Shown: positions 1 through 9,256 of the stretch, in pieces
How the letters are laid out: each line of letters begins with the position of its first letter
How positions within the stretch are numbered: position 1 is the stretch's first letter
Assembly: GCA_937957985.1 (NCBI GenBank)
Contig: CALGOH010000036.1
Span: 1-25,344, forward strand
Length of the DNA stretch: 25,344 nt
Origin: an uncultured Verrucomicrobiae bacterium
GTDB lineage: Bacteria; Verrucomicrobiota; Verrucomicrobiia; Verrucomicrobiales; Akkermansiaceae
Direction: 5' to 3'
Translations under genes and position numbers: made by a program
The notes under the pieces: generated by a model
Told to the model about the DNA's origin: nothing
The model's database searches: none
Seen by the model: the letters and a program-made list of their open reading frames with translations, nothing else

Positions 1-97
1 CAGTGTCCCCCCGGTCGCACTGGTGGGGGCCACTCAGTTGATCACCCTGCTGGATGCTCCGGTCGCGGCCAGCACCAGTGCGACCGGGGGGACACTG
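1..97. repeat. Perfect 25-bp inverted repeat at the window edge
   Basis: Bases 1-25 are the exact reverse complement of bases 73-97, separated by a 47-nt loop. Such a foldback at the very end of a sequence is often an assembly or amplification artefact, although a real intragenic palindrome cannot be excluded because the edge may be arbitrary. It makes the first 25 bases, and therefore the upstream reading of the esterase, unreliable. Confidence 0.85.
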
Positions 98-2182
98 ACC
101 AACCTCTTCGACACCTCCATGAGCCTGAGTTTTGTGGGCACAAGCACCAATACGGGTGCCTCATTCCGCTGGACTCCCAAAGACTCCGGCAGCTACGCCG
201 GCGACGCCGTGAAGTCCCAAACGGTGATCTACGACATGGGCGAAATCGTGACCTTCGACGGTTTCATCCATGCCCAGGCACACGAGTCCGATTTCTCCTC
301 CGTCGGCTCCATCGATTTCTGGGTCAGCAACAGCGATCCGGGGTCGGACTGGACCGCGATTGCGAACACCTACTTCGGCACCACGCCCGATGCCAGCAAG
401 GCGCTGAACCGCGGCGACCGCCTCATCCACGAATACGTGCTCGACGGGGCCAAGCTGACCGGCCGCTACGTGATCATGCGCTGGATCTGCCATGAACAAG
501 CCACCGATACCGGCAGCCCGGGCGGTTACACCTTTTACTTGGGTCAGACGGCGTCCGTGGGCGATTACGACACCTGGGCCGGAAGCCATCCCGGTCTGGG
601 TGGGCCGACCGGTGACGATGATTCCGACGGTCTGAGCAACGAGTATGAGCGGCTCTTCGGGCTCAATCCGCTGAGCGCCGGTTCCTCGAATCCGTACGCC
701 GCGGCATTCGATCCGGCGGCGGGCACCTTCAGCTACACCCGCCGCACGCAATCGCTCACCGGCATGACCTACAAGGTGTGGTACTCGACCAACCTGACGG
801 ATTGGTTCTGGGAGTCCGGAGCCAACGAGTCGGTCGGCGCGCCGATCGCCGGGATCGAGATCGTGGAAGTGACCGTCGATCCGGGTTTGCTCACCGAACC
901 CAGGTTGTTCCTGCAGATGAGCGTGGAGGACCTCGGCCCGCCACCGGTGATCAGCAGCCTCTGGGGGGCCAACACCACGGTGACCGTGAACTTCAGCGAG
1001 GCGATGGGCAGTTCGGCCGCCGATCCGACCAACTACACCATCGAACAGTCCGGCGGCGGCACGGTCTCCGTGACGGGAGCCAGCCTGAGCGGCGACGGCA
1101 GGACGGCCACCCTCACCCTGGCCTCGGCCCTCGACATCGGCAGCAGCTTCACCGTCACCGCCAAGCGCATCGCCAATGGTGTCGGCCAACCGCTGGGCAA
1201 CGGCACGACCGCCCAGTTCCAGACCTGGGACGACGACCCGAACGGCATCAAGGTCTTCATCCTCGCCGGGCAGTCCAACATGGTCGGCTACGGGCACACC
1301 GAAACCGGCCAAACCGGAGACGGCGGCATCGGCACGCTGCGTTATTTCGCGCAACCGGCCAACAACCCCACCTATCCGGAATACGACTACACGTCCCTCC
1401 TGGCCGATCCCAGCCAGCCCACGACCAGTGCATGGAAAACCCGCAGCAAGGTGAAGCTCTGGTGGAAGAACGGTGCCTCGGGCAATCTGGATGGGCCGAT
1501 CTACAAGGGGGATCTCGGCCCCTTGACCAGCAACGGTGCGTGGTTCGGGCCGGAGTATGGCTTCGGCCAGATCATCGGGGACTACTATGCATCGGACGAC
1601 GTCCTGATCATCAAGACCGCCTGGGGCGGACATACCCTCGCCGGCAACTTCCGCCCGCCGAGCGCGGTGGCCGCACGCGGCGGCGAGGTGGGCCTCTCCT
1701 ACCTGGAGATCTTCGACGACGCCCGACAGGTACTGGACAACCTCGGCACCGAGTTTCCCGAGTGGGCCGGTCGCGGCTATCAGATCGTCGGCTTCGCCTG
1801 GCACCAGGGCACCAGTGACAAGAGCCCGGTCGAACGCGCCCTTGAATACAAATACAACCTCCCCGATTTCATCAGCGATGTCCGGGCGGAGTTCGGCAAG
1901 CCGGACCTGCCCTTCGTCATCGCCACGGCCGGCATGACCGATGCCGGGGTCGAGCCTTCGCCCTACACGGGCTACACCGACGTCGAGCGGGCCCAGCTCT
2001 GGGTCTTCCCGGAAAGCCCACAGCCCGCCCACGTCCTCAGCTCGGACACCCGCGGGTTCTGGGAGGATGCCGCGGTCTCTCCCCGGACCCAGGGTTTCCA
2101 CTGGAACGGCAACGCCCGCAGCTACTTCCGCGTCGGCAAGGCGCTGGGCGACGACATGGTGACCCTGCTTTCCGCCCCGTGA
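2..2182 (+). CDS. Secreted sialate O-acetylesterase-type (SASA) esterase, 5' end missing
   Basis: The frame is open to the left edge, so the gene is probably truncated; the first in-window start codon (GTG at 23) lies next to a foldback repeat and has no ribosome site. In order, the protein has a beta-rich N-terminal part, a DDDSDG calcium-type linker (about nt 613-630), a verrucomicrobial-style module (KVWYSTNLTDW), a bacterial Ig-like domain of the SbsA type (about nt 945-1220), and a C-terminal SASA esterase domain (about nt 1245-2180). The esterase shows the nucleophile block AGQSNM (Ser codon at 1274), a WHQGTSD block and a C-terminal HWNGNARSYF block. This family removes O-acetyl groups from sugars (sialate, xylan and others); the substrate here is unknown. 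It closely resembles the esterase at 9257-11644 over the Ig-like and SASA parts, which supports a duplication. TGA stop; the next gene begins 399 nt downstream. Confidence 0.88.
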   Translation, partial: SVPPVALVGATQLITLLDAPVAASTSATGGTLTNLFDTSMSLSFVGTSTNTGASFRWTPKDSGSYAGDAVKSQTVIYDMGEIVTFDGFIHAQAHESDFSSVGSIDFWVSNSDPGSDWTAIANTYFGTTPDASKALNRGDRLIHEYVLDGAKLTGRYVIMRWICHEQATDTGSPGGYTFYLGQTASVGDYDTWAGSHPGLGGPTGDDDSDGLSNEYERLFGLNPLSAGSSNPYAAAFDPAAGTFSYTRRTQSLTGMTYKVWYSTNLTDWFWESGANESVGAPIAGIEIVEVTVDPGLLTEPRLFLQMSVEDLGPPPVISSLWGANTTVTVNFSEAMGSSAADPTNYTIEQSGGGTVSVTGASLSGDGRTATLTLASALDIGSSFTVTAKRIANGVGQPLGNGTTAQFQTWDDDPNGIKVFILAGQSNMVGYGHTETGQTGDGGIGTLRYFAQPANNPTYPEYDYTSLLADPSQPTTSAWKTRSKVKLWWKNGASGNLDGPIYKGDLGPLTSNGAWFGPEYGFGQIIGDYYASDDVLIIKTAWGGHTLAGNFRPPSAVAARGGEVGLSYLEIFDDARQVLDNLGTEFPEWAGRGYQIVGFAWHQGTSDKSPVERALEYKYNLPDFISDVRAEFGKPDLPFVIATAGMTDAGVEPSPYTGYTDVERAQLWVFPESPQPAHVLSSDTRGFWEDAAVSPRTQGFHWNGNARSYFRVGKALGDDMVTLLSAP

Positions 2183-2581
2183 TGGGACCGCTCCGCGCGC
2201 ATCCGCTTCCGGTAAGGACCTGTGGAAAACCGGAGTTTCCGATTTCGCATGGAGTTGGGGAGCCGGCACAGTCCCGGTTCGGGTTCTCTCCGGGTGCCCC
2301 TCATCCGCCTCCAGGCGAATGCCCGGTCCTGCCGTGTGATACGATGAGATGACAGACGCACCCTACCCAATGGTCAAGAACCGGCCTAGATTGCACGGGC
2401 TGATGCGCAAGTTTCGTCATCTCCACGACCCAACCGATGCTGACATGCCCTCATTGGTTCAACCCCTCGCCGACACCTTGAGGGACGATGCCGTTCCGGC
2501 TTGGCCGGATGAAACGCCGGCCAGGCCCTCGATGTTGCCCGTTTGAATGTGTCGTCCAAGCCTTTGGGATACCTCACCGTC
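2183..2581. other. 399-nt non-coding gap upstream of the large SGNH-type gene
   Basis: No convincing gene is seen. A 65-codon frame at 2349-2546 has no recognisable features. Two weak hairpins are visible: 2306-2317 (CGCCT/AGGCG) and 2502-2523 (TGGCCGG/CCGGCCA, 8-nt loop). The gap separates the two first genes of module copy 1, so it probably carries a promoter for the downstream gene, but no clear -35/-10 pair stands out. Confidence 0.5.
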
Positions 2582-5500
2582 ATGAAAACCACATTCTGCC
2601 AGCTGGTCCTTCTGGGCTTGGCCATCGTCAACCCTGCCTCTGCCCAGGAACTCGATGTTCTGATTATCGGCTCCACCCAATCGTTCTCGGAAAGCTCGGA
2701 ACAGCCCTTCGACCCCACGGGCATCGCGACCCACCTCCACGGCATTCTCTCCCAGGATGCGGAGATCACAGCAGTCACCCCGACGGTGAACGTGGTCTTC
2801 GAGGACATCCACAAGACCAAGGATGTGGATACCGCAGTCGGCGGTGGCGGGACGATCGTGACCAAGGATTACCGCTGCCACAGCCTGATGCAGCATTTCA
2901 TGTGGCCGGATGGCAAGGCGGCCCGCATGGCCAACCTGCGCGGGGAGGGTGCCCACGATTGGGACTTCATCATCCTCTGCGAAGATGCCTACGTGATGGC
3001 GCACTTCCCCGGCATGTTTGCCGAGGCTGTGAAGATGATCCAGGACGAGGTCGCGAAAAGCCCGAGTCCCGCGCAGATCGTCCTGCTGGCCCAGTGGCCG
3101 GAGAGCGGATCGACCTTCACCGCCGAAGCATTCAACGAAATCGCGCACCGCATCGGCGACTCGGCCGGGCTCACGGTGGTGCCCGCCGGCAAGGCATGGA
3201 GCAGCTACGGTTCGAAGGACACGAGCAGCGCCCATCCGACCCCCAAGGGGCAATACCTCGCGGCCGCGGCGATCTACAGCAAACTCTACAACCGGAGCGC
3301 GAGCGGCTCCGGTTACACCTACCCGCCGGATGGCACCAACCTTGCCGACTATGCGCACGCGGTGGTTCTGGCCAATGCCGGGGTTTCCCAGTACAGCGGC
3401 CCCCACACCACGGCCAACGCCTTCCAGATGAAGTATCATCGCGGTCGCCAGGTGGACTGGAACGAATACGGAACCAGCACCGAGGAAGGTTTTGCGAGTG
3501 GCCTGATGGCCGCCTATGCCGCCGCCAAGGTCACGAACATCCGGAGGAATCCCCCCGCTTCCGGAAACCCGGTCGATCTGTCCTACAGCCGGGGCAGCGA
3601 TGCCTTCGAGCCGGAGAAGCAATACCAGGTCGATCCCGCAAGGTTTGGTCGCGTCCACGGCTTTCCGATGGGCGATCACGGCGCGACGGGCGAAACCACC
3701 ATGATCTACGGCATCGACAAGCGCTATGAACCCTTGGGAGCCTTCGAGAACGGGACGGACCTCGGGGTCGCCCACAGCATGGTGCTGGAAGGAGAGGTGC
3801 CACTGGATGTGCGTGGAATCCCGGTGCGCCTGATGTGGTCGAAGATCGACCACTTCCGGCCGGAGATCCCGGGTTATGCCGATTCATGGCATCTGAGCAA
3901 CGAACTCAACGCCGCCGTGGGAGCCTACATGTACACGCTGCTCTCCGGCCGCTGTCCGGTGGATGCGGAGCCCGCGAGCCAGACGACCAGCCAGTGGCGA
4001 CAGTGGTACTGCCGCAAGCTTGGTTATGAAACCGCTTGGCAGATGGCCCACCTGACCACCCGGGCACCGGGCTTCCAGGTGCTGCCCTCGACGGCAACCC
4101 GGACCTCGGTCACGACCGTCACGGCGGAAACCATGACCATCCGGTTTCTCAATCCGCCCACGGCCGATGTGACCGTGACTGTGACCGTTTCCGATCCGGC
4201 GGTCGCAATGGTCAGCCCAACCACGCTCACCTTCACTCCGTCCGATCATGACACCCCGCAGGAAGTGACGGTGACGGGCAGGGAGATCACTCCGCTGTCG
4301 GCACCCTTCGAGGTGGTCTTCACCACCAGCTCCAACGACTTGTCCTTTGATGGCCTCGGCGATTCGTGGAGCTACGAGACGCTGCGGGAGAGCACGGAGA
4401 CCGACCTGATCGCCGGATTCGACGGCAACAACACCAGCACCACGGCCGGAGCGACCAAGACGCTCAGCAATCCCCACCGCGGCCCCGAGGCTGTCGCCAT
4501 GGGAGTGGATGCGACACTCTCCACCACGGACGCGATGGCCAAGGAGTTCCAATGGACCCTCGCCAATCAGGCATCATTGGGCACCTGGGGCACGCTCACC
4601 CTCATCCCCACTCCGGTGACCCTGAACACCACCAACGTGGCGACCATCAGTGCCCCGACGACCCTTCAGTTCACCATCGACAACACGGCGGGCACCCAGG
4701 CCATCGAGTTGGAAACGCTTCACTTCAGCGCGCAGCGCGATGCGGGCGCCGCCCTTCAGTTGGCGATCGCCTACGCCGGCGGAAACCTGGCCGGCACCGG
4801 CGGTGTCCAGTCCCTGGTCAATGACACCGGCGTGAATCATGGCTACGACTTCGACCTGACCGGCATTCTCACCGATCGTTTTCTCGCAGCCGGCGAGACC
4901 GCCACCTTCACCCTGGCCCAGACGACCTCCGAGACCGCCCGCCTGAGGCTCGATGACATCGCCATCTCCGGCAACGTGATCGCCGACGGGCCGGCACTCA
5001 GCGTCAGCATTTCCCCGTCCAGCATCTCTGAAAACGGGGGCAGCGCCACGGCGACCGTGACGCGCAGCTCCGATACGACCGGCGCACTCGCCGTCACCCT
5101 CGTCTCGAGTGATGAAAGCGAGGCGACCGTGGGCTCCGGAAGCATTCCGGCAGGGCAAACGTCGGCGGACTTCCCGGTCACGGCCGTCGATGACGGGATC
5201 CTGGACGGCACCCGGACCGTGACCATCACCGCCTCCGCTGCCGGCCATGCCGACGGCCAAGCCACCCTCGATGTCACGGACGATGAGGCTCCGGTGACCT
5301 ATACCGTGACTTACAACGGCAATAACCAGACCAGCGGCACCGCTCCAGCGAACCAGATCAAGACCGCGGGTGTCGACCTGACCCTTGCCGGCAACAGCGG
5401 CAACCTCGCCAAGACCGGTTTCACCTTCGGAGGATGGAACACGGCGGGCGACGGCAGCGGCACGAACCATGCGGCCGGTGGGACCTACACGGACGACGCC

Positions 5501-6481
5501 GACATCACTCTTTTTGCGAAATGGAACGCTCAGACCGGAACGGGCATCATCACGCCGGTGTCGGCCACCTCGACGACCACGATCGGCGCCCCGCGGACCC
5601 TGGATGCCGCGATCGACGGGACGCTCCTGAGTGGCGGTGGAACCAGCGGTGACATCCTGAACGAGACCGTAGCCTACGCGGGCAGTGCCGGCCATTGGTT
5701 GAGCGCCTCGACGAGCATCAATGACGCCGCCAATTTCCGCAGCACCACCGAGGTGCTGACATTCGCCCTGGCCGCCCCGTCCAACGTGAATGCCTTTCAC
5801 TTGTGGCCCTACATCCGCGCGGAACGGCTCCGCGGCCTCAAGACCTGCGACATCTCGTTCTCCACCGATGGTGGCGGCACCTACCCCGTGACCATCCCGG
5901 CTGCCACCCTCGGCGAGTTCACCATCGGGCCCACCGGTGGAACGGCACCGGTGCAGACGCTCACCTTCACCGAGCAGACCGGCGTGACCCACATCCGCCT
6001 GACGAACCTCACCACCTTCGGATCGACCAACTACATCGGCATCTCCGAGCTCCGGTTCGGGGGAAGCAGCATGCCAGCCGACAACTTCGCGGCCTGGATT
6101 GGCGGCTTCGACTTGGGCGACCAAACCGGCTTTGCGGACGATCCCGACAAAGACGGTCTTGCGAACGGCATCGAGAGCTGGTTCGGCACGCATCCCGGCG
6201 AATTCACGGCCGGAGTGCTGCCCGGAGTGGTGGACACCGCTGCGGGCACCTTCATCTTCACTCACCCGCTCAATGAGAATCCGCCGGAGGATGTGAATGC
6301 CGCCTATCGCTGGTCGAAGGATCTCGTCACCTTCCACCACGACGGGCAAAGCGACCCCGATGGGACGACCGTGACCTTCTCGCCGGGCACGCCGGCGGAT
6401 GGCAGAATCACCGTCACCGCCTTGATCACCGGAACCGCGACGGACCGGGTCTTCGTCGATATCGAAGTCAATCAAGAGTGA
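2582..6481 (+). CDS. Large secreted SGNH-like (DUF4886-type) protein with Calx-beta and InlB-type repeats
   Basis: The ATG at 2582 is chosen because it gives a clean Sec signal (MKTTFCQLVLLGLAIVNPASA, cut near residue 22); an in-frame extension to 2543 adds 13 residues without a signal. The product is 1299 residues. Residues 23-250 resemble DUF4886/SGNH hydrolases: nucleophile region IIGSTQSF (30-35), a WDFIILCED block, and AHPTPKGQYLAA with H218. The usual Asp three residues before this His is Ser215, and the nearest Asp is 213, so activity is uncertain. Then come an Ig-like strand pattern (525-575), a beta domain (610-800), a Calx-beta domain (807-905, VDDGILDGTRTVTI), a Listeria/Bacteroides InlB-type repeat (906-983, GFTFGGWNTAGDGSG), a discoidin-like domain (985-1165) and a DPDKDG linker near 1188 leading to the C-terminal module. 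It is probably a cell-surface or secreted carbohydrate-associated protein occupying the SGNH slot of the duplicated module. Confidence 0.85.
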   Translation: MKTTFCQLVLLGLAIVNPASAQELDVLIIGSTQSFSESSEQPFDPTGIATHLHGILSQDAEITAVTPTVNVVFEDIHKTKDVDTAVGGGGTIVTKDYRCHSLMQHFMWPDGKAARMANLRGEGAHDWDFIILCEDAYVMAHFPGMFAEAVKMIQDEVAKSPSPAQIVLLAQWPESGSTFTAEAFNEIAHRIGDSAGLTVVPAGKAWSSYGSKDTSSAHPTPKGQYLAAAAIYSKLYNRSASGSGYTYPPDGTNLADYAHAVVLANAGVSQYSGPHTTANAFQMKYHRGRQVDWNEYGTSTEEGFASGLMAAYAAAKVTNIRRNPPASGNPVDLSYSRGSDAFEPEKQYQVDPARFGRVHGFPMGDHGATGETTMIYGIDKRYEPLGAFENGTDLGVAHSMVLEGEVPLDVRGIPVRLMWSKIDHFRPEIPGYADSWHLSNELNAAVGAYMYTLLSGRCPVDAEPASQTTSQWRQWYCRKLGYETAWQMAHLTTRAPGFQVLPSTATRTSVTTVTAETMTIRFLNPPTADVTVTVTVSDPAVAMVSPTTLTFTPSDHDTPQEVTVTGREITPLSAPFEVVFTTSSNDLSFDGLGDSWSYETLRESTETDLIAGFDGNNTSTTAGATKTLSNPHRGPEAVAMGVDATLSTTDAMAKEFQWTLANQASLGTWGTLTLIPTPVTLNTTNVATISAPTTLQFTIDNTAGTQAIELETLHFSAQRDAGAALQLAIAYAGGNLAGTGGVQSLVNDTGVNHGYDFDLTGILTDRFLAAGETATFTLAQTTSETARLRLDDIAISGNVIADGPALSVSISPSSISENGGSATATVTRSSDTTGALAVTLVSSDESEATVGSGSIPAGQTSADFPVTAVDDGILDGTRTVTITASAAGHADGQATLDVTDDEAPVTYTVTYNGNNQTSGTAPANQIKTAGVDLTLAGNSGNLAKTGFTFGGWNTAGDGSGTNHAAGGTYTDDADITLFAKWNAQTGTGIITPVSATSTTTIGAPRTLDAAIDGTLLSGGGTSGDILNETVAYAGSAGHWLSASTSINDAANFRSTTEVLTFALAAPSNVNAFHLWPYIRAERLRGLKTCDISFSTDGGGTYPVTIPAATLGEFTIGPTGGTAPVQTLTFTEQTGVTHIRLTNLTTFGSTNYIGISELRFGGSSMPADNFAAWIGGFDLGDQTGFADDPDKDGLANGIESWFGTHPGEFTAGVLPGVVDTAAGTFIFTHPLNENPPEDVNAAYRWSKDLVTFHHDGQSDPDGTTVTFSPGTPADGRITVTALITGTATDRVFVDIEVNQE

Positions 6482-6607
6482 TGACGGATTCACAAACGGT
6501 CCGCATGGATCCTTTCAGGTATCACCAACGCGAATCCAAAAGAACCTTTCGTTCATCCACAATCGGCTCCCCGATCAAACCTCACCAAATCCATTTGGAA
6601 TCAGATC

Positions 6608-8119
6608 ATGAAATCCCGAATCTCCAACATTAGTGCCTGGTTGTCTCTCGTTTCCCTGCTGGCCTTGCAGGGGTGCGATGAGCGGGTTGCCCCGAGCGAA
6701 ACAAGATCCCCGGAGCCCGGAGAGGCGCAGGCCCCGGCCACCCCCCAGGCAGGTGGAGCGGCCAGTGCCGGCGAGGAATCGAAGCCGGAACCGGACGAGC
6801 AACCGCTTGCCGCCCTGGTTTTTGATCCTCCTCCCCAGCCGGAGAAGCTCGGCAAGTGGGATTCCCCCAATCCCGATCTGACCAGGGGCGACAAGCTGCC
6901 GGAGAATGCGGTGCACGACTGGACGCTCGGCGCCACCGGTGCGCGCGGCTGGATGTACAGCATCCGGCTGCACACCGCATTGGCCCGCCAGATCTTCATC
7001 ACCGATGTCGCGGCCGGATCGCCGTCGGACGGCCTGCTGGAGAAGGGAGACGTGCTGCTCGGGGTGGCAGGTGCGCCGTTTGATGGGGATGCGCGCAAGC
7101 AGTTTGGGCAGGCGATCACCGCCGCCGAGGCCGACGACGGCAAACTTGGCCTGATCCGTTGGCGCGAGGGGCAGATCGAGAAGATCGAGGTGAAGGTGCC
7201 GGTGCTCGGCACCTACAGCGCGACCGCTCCCTACGACTGCCCGAAGTCGGAGAGAATCCTCAACCAGGCGGCCGAGAAACTGGCGGAACGCATGGAACAG
7301 GACGGGTATGAGAAGCAGAACTCCATCCCGCGCGCACTGAACGCGCTGGGCCTGCTGGCCACCGGCGACACGAAATACCATCCCCTGCTCAAGAGAGAGG
7401 CCGAGTGGGCGGCGGCGTATGACAACATGGGATTCGCGACATGGTATTTCGGATACCTCGCCACCTTTCTCTCCGAGTATGTCATGGCAACCGGTGACGA
7501 CTCCGTGCTGCCGGGCTTGCGCCGCATGGTGCTGTCGGCCGCCGAGGGACAGAGTGCGGTCGGTTCCTGGGGCCACAAGTTCGCCGACGAGAAGGGACGG
7601 CTTCCGGGTTACGGCATGATGAACTCGCCGGGGGCGGTGCTGACGATCGGCATGGTGCTGGCGCGTGAGGCAGGTGTGGACGATCCCGAGGTCGCCAAGG
7701 CTATCGAACGCAGCGACACCCTCCTCTCGTTCTACATCGACAAGGGAGCGATTCCCTACGGTGACCACAAACCCAACACCTTCGGCCACGAGGACAACGG
7801 GAAGAACGGCATGGTCGCGGTGTTGTTCGACCAGTTGGAAAACGAGGATGGCGCCGAGTTCTTCGCGAAAATGTCCACCGCGTCCCACTACGGCGAGCGC
7901 GACCAGGGCCACACCGGCAACTTCTTCAACCTGGCCTGGGCCATGCCCGGGGTGTCACGCGGCGGTCCCCACGCCACCGGTGCATGGATGAAGGAGTTCG
8001 GCGCATGGTATTTCGACCTCGCCCGCTCATGGGACTGGAGTTTCCCGCATCAGGGGCCGCCCCAGAACAAGCATGATGCGTACGCGGAATGGGACGCGAC
8101 GGGCGTGTATCTGATCTAG
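6608..8119 (+). CDS. N-terminal half: PDZ plus DUF6288-type domain lipoprotein
   Basis: This frame can still make a 503-residue protein if the first TAG terminates. It starts with a lipoprotein signal (SLLALQGC, Cys23), so it should be tethered to a membrane, followed by a Pro/Glu-rich linker to about residue 85. A PDZ-like domain follows at about 110-200 (VAAGSPSDGLLEKGDVLLGVAG). Residues about 205-503 form an alpha-helical region matching the second copy, with conserved GSWGHKF, HEDNGKNGM, GERDQGHTGNFFN and FPHQGPP blocks rich in His, Asp and Asn that look like a catalytic or metal site. I assign it to the DUF6288 type from memory of verrucomicrobial proteins; no reaction is known to me. 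Start at the ATG at 6608, with GGA about 10 nt upstream. The intact homologue has a plain Sec signal instead of a lipobox. Confidence 0.75.
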   Translation: MKSRISNISAWLSLVSLLALQGCDERVAPSETRSPEPGEAQAPATPQAGGAASAGEESKPEPDEQPLAALVFDPPPQPEKLGKWDSPNPDLTRGDKLPENAVHDWTLGATGARGWMYSIRLHTALARQIFITDVAAGSPSDGLLEKGDVLLGVAGAPFDGDARKQFGQAITAAEADDGKLGLIRWREGQIEKIEVKVPVLGTYSATAPYDCPKSERILNQAAEKLAERMEQDGYEKQNSIPRALNALGLLATGDTKYHPLLKREAEWAAAYDNMGFATWYFGYLATFLSEYVMATGDDSVLPGLRRMVLSAAEGQSAVGSWGHKFADEKGRLPGYGMMNSPGAVLTIGMVLAREAGVDDPEVAKAIERSDTLLSFYIDKGAIPYGDHKPNTFGHEDNGKNGMVAVLFDQLENEDGAEFFAKMSTASHYGERDQGHTGNFFNLAWAMPGVSRGGPHATGAWMKEFGAWYFDLARSWDWSFPHQGPPQNKHDAYAEWDATGVYLI

Positions 8120-8167
8120 TATGACATGCAGAGCTAGGCTATTCGCATCACCGGCAGCCTGCCCTCG

Positions 8168-9184
8168 GTGTTGGGTACGCTCGATGCGGAGAGTTCCGGG
8201 AAGCTCATCGCGAAGGGCCGCGGAGCCAACGGCCACGAACCCTTCACCGCTTACGACGACCTGTCGACGGAAGCCTTGCTTGCGCACCTGCGCAGTTGGT
8301 CCCCGGCGGTTCGCGACCGCGCGGCCACGGTGATCGGGAAGAAGAAGAACGTCCCGGTGGAGAAACTCGTCGAAATGCTCCATGCGTCTTCGCTCGATGC
8401 CCGCCTCGGCGCGTGCCAGGCACTGGCCAGCTACGGAAAGGAGGCGGAACCCGCCGTGCCGGAATTGCTGAAGCTACTGGATGAGGATCATCTCTGGTTG
8501 CGCGTCCAGGCCGTCGAGGCCCTCAACGGGATCGGTGAGCCGGCGATGAAGGCGGTGCCGGACTTGCTCAAGCGAATCGCCAAGGGGCCGACCCCGGAGG
8601 ATCCGCGGGGCATGGAGCAGCGCTTCCTCATCCAAATTCTCTTCCATTCCCGCACCGGGATGCTTGCCCGCTCGCTCGACGACGTGGACCAGGATCTCCT
8701 GCTCGAAGCCGTCAAGGCCGGACTCGCCAACCAGGATGGCAGGACGCGGGGCGCGTTGGGCGGTGTCTATCAGAAGCTGACCCTGGAGCAGCTTCGTCCC
8801 ATCCTGCCCGCCATCCACCGGGCGATCGTCGAGAAGGCCCCCAGCGGCATCATGTTCGACGGCCAGATCCAGACGGCGGGGCTAGACCTTCTCAGCCGTC
8901 ACCGCGTGAGCGAAGGGCTCGAACTGATCGCCGGCTACGTGCGCCATCAGAAGAAACACAGTAGCGAATCGCACACGCCGAAGCTGCTGGAGATGCTCAA
9001 GCCGTATGGTGCGCACGCCCAGCGGGTGATTCCGCAGTTGGAGGAAACCGCGGAATACTTCGAAACCGCCGAGGAGGATTTCCCGAAATGGGCCAGCGAG
9101 AAGAAGGCCAAGGCGGTCCGCGAGGCGATCGAGGAAATCAAGCAACGCACCGACAAGCCGGAGCTGGTCGAATTGGATCTGTAG
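8168..9184 (+). CDS. C-terminal half: HEAT-repeat domain fragment
   Basis: This is the part of the DUF6288-like gene downstream of the two TAG codons. From GTG at 8168 it would encode 338 residues, but there is no ribosome site or signal peptide, so independent expression is doubtful. It contains HEAT-like helical repeats (for example DARLGACQALASYGKEAEPAVPELLKLL and RVQAVEALNGIGEPAMKAVPDLL), normally protein-interaction surfaces. It aligns throughout with residues about 450-797 of the protein encoded at 12483-14876. Without readthrough it would lack export and lose its link to the PDZ part, so I regard it as a remnant rather than a separate gene. Confidence 0.45.
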   Translation: MLGTLDAESSGKLIAKGRGANGHEPFTAYDDLSTEALLAHLRSWSPAVRDRAATVIGKKKNVPVEKLVEMLHASSLDARLGACQALASYGKEAEPAVPELLKLLDEDHLWLRVQAVEALNGIGEPAMKAVPDLLKRIAKGPTPEDPRGMEQRFLIQILFHSRTGMLARSLDDVDQDLLLEAVKAGLANQDGRTRGALGGVYQKLTLEQLRPILPAIHRAIVEKAPSGIMFDGQIQTAGLDLLSRHRVSEGLELIAGYVRHQKKHSSESHTPKLLEMLKPYGAHAQRVIPQLEETAEYFETAEEDFPKWASEKKAKAVREAIEEIKQRTDKPELVELDL

Positions 9185-9256
9185 AATCCCGCTCATCATT
9201 GCCGCCCCATTGCTCCCTGCCTCGCCGTTCCGTTCCGGCGACTGTTGAATCCAACC

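Larger units (their letters stand above)
6608..9184 (+). pseudogene. DUF6288-like PDZ/HEAT lipoprotein gene interrupted by two in-frame TAG codons
   Basis: Bases 6608-9184 are one continuous reading frame broken only by TAG at 8117-8119 and TAG at 8135-8137. Both sides align without any frameshift to the intact 797-residue homologue at 12483-14876. Around the breaks this copy reads VYLI-stop-YDMQS-stop-AIRITGS against MYLIAYAMPRKAIRLTGS, so the stops occupy the positions of Ala and Lys. The downstream 1047 nt keep the frame and the conserved sequence, which indicates a very recent inactivation, a sequence error, readthrough, or an evolved split at a domain boundary. TAG also ends this same frame at 9182, so a general reassignment of TAG is unlikely. 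The gene sits 126 nt after the SGNH-like gene and 72 nt before the second esterase. Confidence 0.75.

Noticed and set aside
2349..2546. Small 65-codon frame between the first two genes
   Set aside because: No ribosome site, no recognisable composition or domain, and it overlaps weak hairpins.
8117..9184. TAG decoded as an amino acid genome-wide
   Set aside because: TAG also serves as the natural stop of this same frame at 9182 and of the transposase gene at 15055-15057, and other genes show no internal TAG.
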